A DNA stretch of 12,224 nt from Candidatus Omnitrophota bacterium (GTDB taxonomy: Bacteria > Omnitrophota > Gorgyraeia > Duberdicusellales > 4484-171). The notes beneath the pieces were generated by a model. It worked only from the letters and a program-made list of their open reading frames with translations, was not told where the DNA came from and ran no database searches. Made by a program: the position numbers and the translations under genes. The stretch spans positions 1 to 12,224 of the forward strand of contig DAOVKQ010000006.1 in NCBI GenBank assembly GCA_030631705.1. Reading direction: 5' to 3'. Below are positions 1-5,648 of this stretch, one piece after another. How positions within the stretch are numbered: the stretch's first letter is position 1; every line of letters begins with the position of its first letter.

Positions 1-100
1 ATTTTATGGAATTCATCGGGATCAATTCAACTAGACCATTGACAAAATAATTATTTTGTCAATGGTCTAGTTGAATTGATCCCGATGAATTCCATAAAAT
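1..100. repeat. Perfect 100-bp palindrome with no loop at the window edge
   Basis: Bases 1-50 are the exact reverse complement of 51-100, with no spacer; the centre is AATAA|TTATT. Because it starts at base 1, the left end may continue beyond the window; on the right the symmetry cannot be tested past 100. A degenerate partial copy of the arm (ATTTTATGG ... ATCGGGAT) recurs at 113-140. Perfect long palindromes without a loop are unstable in cells, so a fold-back assembly or amplification artefact at a contig end is a serious option. The alternative is a true inverted duplication or mobile element end. Confidence 0.9.
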
Positions 101-188
101 TGTCGTAAGAGAATTTTATGGTACTTAGGCGAATCGGGATATACTATTAATATTTATACCTGCTCCTCAATGAAACTATCACTCTTTC

Positions 189-274
189 TGTCATTATCCA
201 GCTTGACCGGATAATCCAGGAATTCTGGATTCCCGCTGGAGTTTACCCTCACGAAAGCGGGGGCGGGAATGACA
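189..274. repeat. REP-like palindromic repeat, copy 1 (long form), downstream of grpE
   Basis: This 86-nt unit begins TGTCATTATCC and ends GGGAATGACA, like copy 2 at 2209-2272. Its first half differs from copy 2 by only two bases (CCAGCTTG for CCGGCTTG, CAGGAATT for CAGTAATT). The last hairpin is longer and bulged (CCCGC ... GCGGG with about 20 extra nt, including GGAGTTTACCCTC). The two forms suggest a dispersed intergenic family with size variants. It lies 36 nt after the grpE stop and may form the 3' end structure of the hrcA-grpE message. Confidence 0.8.
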
Positions 275-310
275 CTCCTCGGGGAATTGTCATTAATATC
301 CATATATTCC

Positions 311-970
311 TTATCCCTCATCTTCATCCTGCCTTATGTCATCTACCGGCTGCTCATCGTCGCCGCGGGTCTGCTGATTTTCTTCAATACTCTCTTCGGG
401 TATTCTTTTTACTGCTAAAATTACCTTTGAAGTCCTCAATACTTTATCGTCCAATAAATAACCTTTCTGGACTTCTTCCAAAACCGCGTGCTCTTCTGAA
501 TCGGGATCTTCTTTCTGGCCCACTATTTCATGAAAGTGAGGGTCGAATTTCTTCCCTTTTGCCTGAATAGATTTCAGGCCTTCTTTCTTAAGAATTTTAA
601 GTAAATTATTATAAGTTATTTCTATGCCTTTATTTATTTCACTTCCCGGTTCATGCTCCCTTACCGCGCATAAAGCATGCTCTAATTCATCAACTATAAC
701 GATTAAATCCCTTATCAAAGAGTAATTGGCGAACCTTATTAAATCTACTCTTTCCTTATTCCAGCGCTTGCGAATATTATCAAATTCAGCGCATGCCCTC
801 AGGTGTTTATTTTCTAAATAATCGAATTCTGCTGCCTTTTCGCGCAAATCCTTTATTTCATCGGCCGGAAGCGTAAGCTCACCGTGAGATTGCGGATTTT
901 TATCGGCATTTTTTGAAGAATCATTACGCTCTTGGGCTTTTTCTTTTTTTAAATCTTCTTTTTTAGACAT
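311..970 (-). CDS. grpE: Nucleotide exchange factor GrpE
   Basis: GrpE is the dimeric co-chaperone that releases ADP from DnaK. The 219 residues have a charged, probably disordered N-terminus (1-35), a long helical segment with AEFDNIRKRWNKER (61-74), and the C-terminal beta domain with FDPHFHEIVGQ (142-152) and EVQKGYLLDDKVLRTSKV (166-183), which are the GrpE signatures. A strongly acidic tail follows (about 195-219). AAGGGATT lies about 5 nt before the ATG. It begins 1 nt after the hrcA stop, so both come from the CIRCE-controlled promoter. dnaK is not downstream: after the TAA come 310 nt of repeats up to the window edge. Confidence 0.96.
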   Translation of the reverse strand: MSKKEDLKKEKAQERNDSSKNADKNPQSHGELTLPADEIKDLREKAAEFDYLENKHLRACAEFDNIRKRWNKERVDLIRFANYSLIRDLIVIVDELEHALCAVREHEPGSEINKGIEITYNNLLKILKKEGLKSIQAKGKKFDPHFHEIVGQKEDPDSEEHAVLEEVQKGYLLDDKVLRTSKVILAVKRIPEESIEENQQTRGDDEQPVDDIRQDEDEG

Positions 971-971
971 A

Positions 972-1703
972 TTAATCCCTTAAAATATCTCCTAAAGTGC
1001 ACTTAACAGAATACAACGATTCACAGGCCTTTACATAATTCATCCTCATCGGGCCTATAAGAGCTAAGGCCAAAGAAAAATTTCTTTCCTTAATACCGGA
1101 AATAAGCAAAGAACAGTCGGATATCTCATCAAAGCCGATATCGTCACCGATGACTATTTTTAAATCTTCTCCGATACAGTTAAACAGCACATCCTGAATC
1201 TGGTCTATTTTGACTTCCAGGGCATAAAACAAATTTCTTAGCTTTATAATATCCTCGAATTCCGGCTGCTCAAGCATAAAACGCATACCCCGAAAGAATA
1301 ATCTTTCTTCTTCGCCCCAGATTCCGATTAAAGAAGTATAACCGCTTTTATTCGATAATGCTTCAACTGCCGCTTCAAATAGTTCTTTAACATCACTGAT
1401 AGCCTCGAAAGAAAAAGGCTCATGATGATGACTTTCTTTAATAAGTTCTTCTTTATTAAGATGACCTACGTAATGTTTAAAAGCGTATTTAGTAGGGACT
1501 CTTCCCGAAGAAGTATGAACATGAAAGAGAAACCCCTGCCTTTCCAGCGATTCCATAACATTCCTTACGGTTGCCGAAGAATAACAAAGATTATACTTCC
1601 GGCATAAATAAGACGAACTGATAGGATGTGATTCTTCAATATAGCTGTCAACCAGCAAATCTAAAATCTCATCTTCTCTTTTTTTTGTATCTAAACATCT
1701 CAT
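972..1703 (-). CDS. hrcA: Heat-inducible transcription repressor HrcA, compact form
   Basis: HrcA is the repressor that binds CIRCE to control chaperone genes. The start is set at ATG 1703 (an in-frame TTG at 1709 is possible), giving 243 residues. The N-terminal winged helix is typical: ILDLLVDSYIEESHPISSSY (13-32), SSATVRNVMESLERQGFL (42-59) and the wing HTSSGRVPT (63-71). The C-terminal part also matches: EQPEFEDIIKLRNL (145-158), then LALIGPMRMNY near 213-223. Between these, after SGYTSLIG, about 90-100 residues of the usual roughly 340-residue protein are missing. That is the region holding the inserted dimerisation domain and part of the GAF-like core. The remaining frame is intact and the CIRCE is perfect, so this looks like a working compact variant. 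It ends 1 nt before grpE. Confidence 0.92.
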   Translation of the reverse strand: MRCLDTKKREDEILDLLVDSYIEESHPISSSYLCRKYNLCYSSATVRNVMESLERQGFLFHVHTSSGRVPTKYAFKHYVGHLNKEELIKESHHHEPFSFEAISDVKELFEAAVEALSNKSGYTSLIGIWGEEERLFFRGMRFMLEQPEFEDIIKLRNLFYALEVKIDQIQDVLFNCIGEDLKIVIGDDIGFDEISDCSLLISGIKERNFSLALALIGPMRMNYVKACESLYSVKCTLGDILRD

Positions 1704-1716
1704 AATCAATTAATTG

Positions 1717-1743
1717 TTGGCACTCTCAAGGCTAGAGTGCCAA
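1717..1743. promoter_or_regulatory. CIRCE operator (HrcA binding site)
   Basis: The perfect inverted repeat TTGGCACTC-N9-GAGTGCCAA has the exact 9-9-9 layout of CIRCE. It differs from the common TTAGCACTC/GAGTGCTAA consensus by one symmetrical base in each arm. It lies 13 nt before the hrcA ATG and overlaps the predicted transcription start. HrcA should bind here and repress hrcA-grpE until heat shock. No other CIRCE was seen in the window, including upstream of clpB. Confidence 0.95.
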
Positions 1744-1745
1744 AT

Positions 1746-1774
1746 ATACTAACATAGCCCTTTTAATCCGTCAA
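1746..1774 (-). promoter_or_regulatory. Sigma70-type promoter of hrcA-grpE
   Basis: On the minus strand TTGACG (1769-1774) and TAGTAT (1746-1751) are separated by exactly 17 nt. The predicted transcription start, about 7 nt past the -10, falls inside the CIRCE element, an ideal arrangement for repression by HrcA. It lies in the 116-nt gap between hpf and hrcA, so hrcA-grpE can be transcribed separately from clpB-hpf. Confidence 0.8.
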
Positions 1775-1819
1775 GTACAACTAAATTGTAATACTAATTT
1801 CGGCTATATTATGGAATCT

Positions 1820-2179
1820 TTATTCCTCTAACTCATTGCCGGCCAGGCGGTAACTGAGCCTGTTCTTCCGCGAACGATCCTCTAACTTATGCCTTGCTTT
1901 GTCCAGCTGCTTTAGGAGAGCGGCAAAACAATTATTAATAGCAATACTGGGAGTTTTATCCCTGCTTTGAGCTTTAAACACCCTAAAAGGAAGATACATA
2001 TTTATCCAACAGAAATAATCGTCTTTATGAGGATTCTTCTCCATATGAAAAGAAACATGAACGACATCATTAGGCTTAAAGATCTTTGTATGTCTTTCTA
2101 TCCTGCTTATATTCTTCTCGATAATATTATCGAGAATGGTACTGCTCTCTAAATGCTTAAAAGAAATATCAATACGCAT
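1820..2179 (-). CDS. hpf: Ribosome hibernation promoting factor / RaiA family protein
   Basis: This short-form HPF/RaiA protein of 119 residues (also called sigma-54 modulation protein) binds the small ribosomal subunit and silences ribosomes under stress or in stationary phase. The family pattern is visible: MRIDISFKHLESSTILDNII at the start (first strand and helix), a basic segment ISRIERHTKIF, strands VVHVSFHMEKN and FCWINMYLP, then helix SIAINNCFAALLKQLDKARH with a Lys/Arg-rich tail. It lacks the long C-terminal dimerisation domain of the long HPF form. A G-rich leader (AAGGGGGGG) before TAAT-ATG serves as the ribosome binding site. It lies between clpB and hrcA, consistent with a shared stress theme. 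Divergence within the family makes the choice of HPF versus RaiA (YfiA) arbitrary. Confidence 0.85.
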   Translation of the reverse strand: MRIDISFKHLESSTILDNIIEKNISRIERHTKIFKPNDVVHVSFHMEKNPHKDDYFCWINMYLPFRVFKAQSRDKTPSIAINNCFAALLKQLDKARHKLEDRSRKNRLSYRLAGNELEE

Positions 2180-2208
2180 ATTACCCCCCCTTAATGAGAC
2201 TCACCCCC

Positions 2209-2272
2209 TGTCATTATCCGGCTTGACCGGATAATCCAGTAATTCTGGATTCCCGCTTCCGCGGGAATGACA
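2209..2272. repeat. REP-like palindromic repeat, copy 2 (short form), between clpB and hpf
   Basis: This 64-nt unit runs from TGTCATTATCC to GGGAATGACA. It holds three nested perfect inverted repeats: TTATCCGG/CCGGATAA (2214-2234), ATCCAG/CTGGAT (2234-2250) and ATTCCCGC/GCGGGAAT (2249-2268). The last resembles the widespread ATTCCC...GGGAAT class of dispersed repeats. It shares most of its first 48 nt with copy 1 at 189-274. It fills much of the 134-nt gap after clpB and may act as an mRNA-stabilising or terminating structure, although no T-run follows. Confidence 0.8.
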
Positions 2273-2313
2273 CCTTTGACAGTATCACTATATACTCAAT
2301 ACTATTTATACTT

Positions 2314-4896
2314 CTACTTTTTCTCAAATACAATTTTTCTATTCTCTACAGCAACAGAGATACTGCTTCCTTCTTGTATGTCTCCGCTTAATATCTTTAT
2401 ACTCAAAGGATTAATTATCAATCTTTGTATCGTTCTCTTTACCGGCCGCGCGCCGTATTCCGGGCTAAAACCTTTATCGGCCAGAAATTCTTCCACCTCC
2501 TGGGAAAAATTGATTTTTACCTGTTTATCTTTAAGCCTTTCCCGCAATATATCAAATTGCCTGGTTACTATCATCCTTATATGTTCAAGTGATAAACGGT
2601 TGAAAATTACAATTTCGTCTAAGCGGTTCAAAAACTCCGGCCGGAAATAGTTTTTAAGCTCTGACTTTACCTTTTCCTCTACACCTTTTATTGTAACGGT
2701 AGGATCCTGAAAATAGTCACTGCCAATATTTGAAGTCATAATTATAACAGTATTCTTAAAATTGACAACCTTTCCTTTTGAGTCTGTCAAACGGCCTTCA
2801 TCAAGTATCTGCAGCAGAATATTAAATACTTCCGCGTGAGCCTTTTCTATCTCATCAAGAAGCACTACTGAATAAGGATTTCTCCTGATTTTCTCGGTAA
2901 GCTGGCCTCCTTCTTCATAGCCTACATATCCGGGAGGAGCGCCGATAAGACGGGAAACAGAGAACTTTTCCATATACTCACTCATATCGATTCTTACAAT
3001 ATTGCTTTCGCTGTTGAACAAAAACTGCGCCAAAGTTTTTGCCAACTCTGTCTTCCCCACGCCGGTAGGGCCCAGAAACAAAAACGACCCTATCGGACGG
3101 CTGGGATCAGCTAAACCGGAACGGGCACGTCTTACGCAACTGGCTATTAAGCCAATTGTCTCATCCTGTCCGACTACCCGTTTCTTTAGCTCTTCTTCCA
3201 TCCTTAACAACTTGTCCATCTCTGCTTCCATAAGGCGCGATACCGGTACGCCTGTCCAGTGGCTGACGATTTCGGCAATATCCTCCCGGTCGACCTCTTC
3301 CTTAAGCATCTTTGAATCTTTCTGCACTTTGATAAGCTCTTTATTTAAACCTTTTAATTCATCTTCAAGTGAGGGAATTTTTCCGTAACGAATCTCCGCG
3401 ACTTTGTCTAATTGGGCCTGCTTCTGGTGATCATTTGCCTCTAATCTAAGATCTTCTATTTCTCCTTTTATCTTTTGTATGCGGTTAATAAAATCCTTTT
3501 CTTTCTTCCATTGTTTCTTTTCCTTGTCCAGCTCTTCATTCAATGAACTTATCTCCTGTTTAAGCTTGCTGAAATTTACTTGCGATGCCGCGTCTTTCTC
3601 TTTCTTAAGCGCTTCTTTTTGAATCTCAAGCTCCACGACCCGCCTTTCCAATTTGTCTACTTCTTCGGGCTTTGAATCAATCTCGATACGCAGGCGCGAC
3701 GCTGCCTCATCAATTAAATCTATTGCCTTATCAGGCAAAAACCTGTCGTTTACGTAACGGGCGGAAAGGACTGCCGCGGCAATCAATGCCGAGTCTTTCA
3801 GCCTAACTCCGTGATGAACTTCGTATTTTTCTTTTAAGCCGCGCAAAATAGCAATAGTCTGTTCAACCGTAGGTTCTCCTAAAAGAACCGGCTGAAACCG
3901 CCTTTCTAAAGCAGCGTCTTTTTCTATATGTTTTCTGTATTCATCAATCGTTGTTGCCCCTATACAATGCAAAGTTCCTTTAGCCAGTGCGGGCTTAAGC
4001 ATATTAGCGGCGTCGACCGCCCCTTGAGCTTCGCCGGCGCCGACAAGGGTATGAAGTTCGTCTATAAAAAGAATTATTTCTCCCTCTTTAGACTCTATCT
4101 CCTTAAGTACCGCCTTAAGGCGCTCTTCGAACTCTCCTCTGAATTTTGACCCGGCAATCAAACTTCCTAAATCTAAAGCAATTATTTTTTTATCCTTTAA
4201 TCCCTCAGGAACATCACCAAGAGCAATCCGCTGGGCTAAACCTTCTGCCACCGCTGTTTTACCCACACCCGGGTCTCCGATAAGCACAGGATTATTCTTG
4301 GTCCTGCGGGAAAGTACCTGCATGAGGCGCCTGATCTCCCGGTCCCTCCCGATAACGGGATCCAACTTGCCTTTTTTCGCAAGTTCGGTTAAATCTCTTC
4401 CGAATTTCTCAAGAGCCAGGTATGTAGATTCCGCGCTATAAGAATCAGCTTTTTGTGAACCGCGCAACGCTTTAATCTCCCTGGATATATCATCTACGGT
4501 AACTCCCTGTTTTGATAAATATTCAAAAAGAAAACCGCCCTTGTCTTTTGCCGCTCCCAGCAAAAGATGTTCCGAGCTTGTGTAGCTATCGGAAAGGCCA
4601 TCGGCGTATTCTCCGGCGTAATTAAAAACCTGCTGCAGGCGCACTGAACCATGTATGCCGGCGGAATTACCGTATACCTTAGGCTGATTATCTAAATAAG
4701 TTTTTAGTTTACTCTTTAAATCCGCCGGATCTACGCCTAAATTAGAAAAAACATTGCTCGATAAACTCTTCGCGTCATCAACCAGATGATAAAGTATATG
4801 TTCCGGCAAAAGTGTCTGATGTTGATACTTTTGAGCTAAGGATAAAGAATTATTTATGGCTTCCTGAGCTTTTAATGTAAATTTCTCGAAATTCAT
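2314..4896 (-). CDS. clpB: ATP-dependent disaggregase ClpB (Hsp100)
   Basis: ClpB is a hexameric AAA+ chaperone that, with DnaK, DnaJ and GrpE, pulls proteins out of aggregates in the cytoplasm. The 860 residues match the usual full-length protein. The N-domain is present (opening [20 protein letters not shown], about 1-145). AAA-1 has Walker A GDPGVGKT (207-214), pore-loop [11 protein letters not shown] (249-259, Phe where Tyr is common), Walker B ILFIDE (275-280) and the paired Arg of ALERRF (332-333). The coiled-coil middle domain spans about 405-535. AAA-2 has Walker A GPTGVGKT (609-616), [13 protein letters not shown] (652-664), Walker B VVLLDE (677-682) and sensor-2 GARPVKR (815-821). 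There is no CIRCE upstream. It ends with TAG. It sits next to hpf, hrcA and grpE, forming a stress block. Confidence 0.97.
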   Translation of the reverse strand: MNFEKFTLKAQEAINNSLSLAQKYQHQTLLPEHILYHLVDDAKSLSSNVFSNLGVDPADLKSKLKTYLDNQPKVYGNSAGIHGSVRLQQVFNYAGEYADGLSDSYTSSEHLLLGAAKDKGGFLFEYLSKQGVTVDDISREIKALRGSQKADSYSAESTYLALEKFGRDLTELAKKGKLDPVIGRDREIRRLMQVLSRRTKNNPVLIGDPGVGKTAVAEGLAQRIALGDVPEGLKDKKIIALDLGSLIAGSKFRGEFEERLKAVLKEIESKEGEIILFIDELHTLVGAGEAQGAVDAANMLKPALAKGTLHCIGATTIDEYRKHIEKDAALERRFQPVLLGEPTVEQTIAILRGLKEKYEVHHGVRLKDSALIAAAVLSARYVNDRFLPDKAIDLIDEAASRLRIEIDSKPEEVDKLERRVVELEIQKEALKKEKDAASQVNFSKLKQEISSLNEELDKEKKQWKKEKDFINRIQKIKGEIEDLRLEANDHQKQAQLDKVAEIRYGKIPSLEDELKGLNKELIKVQKDSKMLKEEVDREDIAEIVSHWTGVPVSRLMEAEMDKLLRMEEELKKRVVGQDETIGLIASCVRRARSGLADPSRPIGSFLFLGPTGVGKTELAKTLAQFLFNSESNIVRIDMSEYMEKFSVSRLIGAPPGYVGYEEGGQLTEKIRRNPYSVVLLDEIEKAHAEVFNILLQILDEGRLTDSKGKVVNFKNTVIIMTSNIGSDYFQDPTVTIKGVEEKVKSELKNYFRPEFLNRLDEIVIFNRLSLEHIRMIVTRQFDILRERLKDKQVKINFSQEVEEFLADKGFSPEYGARPVKRTIQRLIINPLSIKILSGDIQEGSSISVAVENRKIVFEKK

Positions 4897-4903
4897 TATC
4901 GTT

Positions 4904-4908
4904 CTCCT
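4904..4908 (-). promoter_or_regulatory. Shine-Dalgarno that sets the clpB start
   Basis: AGGAG lies seven nt before the ATG at 4896. The 27 extra residues that an upstream start (4977) would give are Arg-rich, come from the repeat arm, and do not match ClpB, so 4896 is the true start. Confidence 0.85.
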
Positions 4909-4915
4909 GATTATA

Positions 4916-5083
4916 GAAGCGGAACCCCGCGGATATCTACGCGGATACACGCGGAAGCTTTGTACGCGCAGAATCATAAATGCGCCTTATAATTTCAAGT
5001 TTTATAAGATTCTTCTTCGTATAATAATTTTCCCATTTCTCTCTCAGCGTTCTTCCGCGTCTAGTTCCGCGGTAATCCGCTTC
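4916..5083. repeat. Imperfect inverted repeat rich in CCGCG motifs between gspG and clpB
   Basis: Two related arms in opposite orientation lie at 4916-4957 and 5041-5083. Each contains GAAGCGGA, then CCGCGGA, then ACGCGGA-like units; within the left arm the unit ACGCGGA(T/A) repeats. The 83-nt centre is AT-rich. The GC-rich arms stand out against the AT-rich surroundings, as in small dispersed or MITE-like intergenic elements. The left arm lies in the clpB leader, just upstream of its Shine-Dalgarno. A longer reading of clpB that begins at 4977 would translate through this arm and is rejected. Confidence 0.5.
4986..5008. promoter_or_regulatory. 7-9-7 dyad upstream of clpB, candidate operator
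   Basis: The perfect inverted repeat CTTATAA-N9-TTATAAG lies about 90 nt upstream of the clpB ATG, at the centre of the larger imperfect repeat. On the clpB strand, TTGAAA (4993-4998) lies inside the spacer and TATGAT (4973-4978) 14 nt downstream. This resembles promoter hexamers, though the spacing is too short for a normal sigma70 promoter. The geometry recalls CIRCE (two arms around 9 nt) but the sequence is unrelated. Confidence 0.35.
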
Positions 5084-5119
5084 TATTAATAAAGGTATCT
5101 GACTGCTTTCCCACGCTGT

Positions 5120-5509
5120 CTATTCCCAATTATTGATATCGTCGTCATTTCCCGAAATTTCATCCCTTCCTGAAGAAAATAAATCATAATACCGGTTATG
5201 CTCTCCCGGATACTTATAGTGATAAGGTTCTCCCCAGGGATCTTTAGGTACTCTTTTAAGATAAGGACCATTCCAACTTTCACTGGTTGACCCCCCCTCT
5301 AACAAATCTTCTATTTTCTGAGGATATTCTCCCATATCCATCTCATAAAGATCCAACGCGGAAGGAATATTGGCTTCGATGTCCGCTTTTGCCGCGACTC
5401 TTCTTGCCCGTTCAGCCCTGCCTGCTAATTGAGGCACAACCAATGATGCCAAAACTCCAATAATTATTACAACCAGCATCAGCTCTATCAAGCTAAAAGT
5501 TTTTCTCAT
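5120..5509 (-). CDS. gspG: Major pseudopilin GspG
   Basis: GspG is the main subunit of the periplasmic pseudopilus. The 129 residues begin with leader MRKT and mature helix FSLIELMLVVIIIGVLASLV, with Glu5. The first part of the head (KADIEANIPSALDLYEMDMG, then EYP) and the end (RVPKDPWGEPYHYKYPGEHN, YYDLFSSGRDE, GNDDDINNW) match the GspG calcium-binding C-terminus closely. This sets it apart from a type IV pilin. AGGAGG seven nt before the ATG fixes the start. The residue before the cleavage site is Thr rather than Gly. It is last in the cluster, after gspK and a hairpin, whereas in many T2SS operons gspG directly follows gspF. A run of seven G in the coding strand lies around residue 70. It ends with TAG. 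Confidence 0.95.
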   Translation of the reverse strand: MRKTFSLIELMLVVIIIGVLASLVVPQLAGRAERARRVAAKADIEANIPSALDLYEMDMGEYPQKIEDLLEGGSTSESWNGPYLKRVPKDPWGEPYHYKYPGEHNRYYDLFSSGRDEISGNDDDINNWE

Positions 5510-5530
5510 ATCCAGCCTCCTGGTATAATC

Positions 5531-5558
5531 ATCAGGTATAATCTGGCTTATACCTGAT
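5531..5558 (-). promoter_or_regulatory. Hairpin in the gspG leader
   Basis: A perfect 11-bp inverted repeat (ATCAGGTATAA / TTATACCTGAT) with a 6-nt loop lies about 10 nt upstream of the gspG Shine-Dalgarno (AGGAGG, 7 nt before the ATG). It could be a DNA operator, since it is a symmetrical dyad, or an mRNA 5' hairpin that protects or regulates the abundant major pseudopilin message. The element GGTATAATC also occurs twice in direct orientation on the plus strand (5522 and 5536). The role is inferred. Confidence 0.5.
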
Positions 5559-5605
5559 TACAGTGATTATTAATAGATTACAGAAATTAAACCATTAATC
5601 TTCTG

Positions 5606-5645
5606 AAAAGACATCCTACTGCTCTCTCCTTATAGGATGTCTTTT
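5606..5645 (-). terminator. Hairpin between gspK and gspG, probable terminator or attenuator
   Basis: A perfect 13-bp inverted repeat (AAAAGACATCCTA / TAGGATGTCTTTT) with a 14-nt loop starts 3 nt after the gspK stop. A-tract and T-tract flank the stem, so it could act on either strand, although the T-run is short (4). On the coding strand the loop carries AAGGAG, a Shine-Dalgarno-like sequence, and the 3' arm holds an ATG opening a 14-codon ORF (5570-5614); I treat that as chance. The likely effect is to reduce read-through from the upstream operon into gspG, or to mark a processing point. Confidence 0.6.
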
Positions 5646-5648
5646 CTG

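Noticed and set aside
1..100. Edge palindrome as a simple transcription terminator
   Set aside because: A 50-bp perfect stem with no loop and no T-run is far beyond a terminator; artefact or inverted duplication is more likely.
189..2272. CRISPR array from the repeated units
   Set aside because: Only two copies, 2 kb apart, with genes between them and internal palindromes of REP-like type.
2267..2650. Plus-strand open frames (for example 2267-2650, 8123-8500, 11343-11777)
   Set aside because: They are antisense shadows of clpB, the PilZ gene and gspE, with no family features or ribosome binding sites.
4897..4977. N-terminal extension of clpB by 27 residues
   Set aside because: It is Arg-rich, runs through a repeat arm and does not resemble ClpB; the ATG at 4896 has an AGGAG at good spacing and begins the canonical N-domain.
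4973..4999. Sigma32-type promoter upstream of clpB (CTTGAAA with GCGCATTTA)
   Set aside because: The two boxes are only about 7 nt apart, much less than the 11-16 nt usual for sigma32, so the match is likely chance.
5086..5283. 65-codon minus-strand frame overlapping the end of gspG
   Set aside because: Out of frame with the well-conserved GspG calcium-binding end and with no recognisable content.
5570..5614. 14-codon ORF starting in the gspK-gspG hairpin
   Set aside because: Too short, its ATG is buried in the stem, and a terminator or processing hairpin explains the sequence better.
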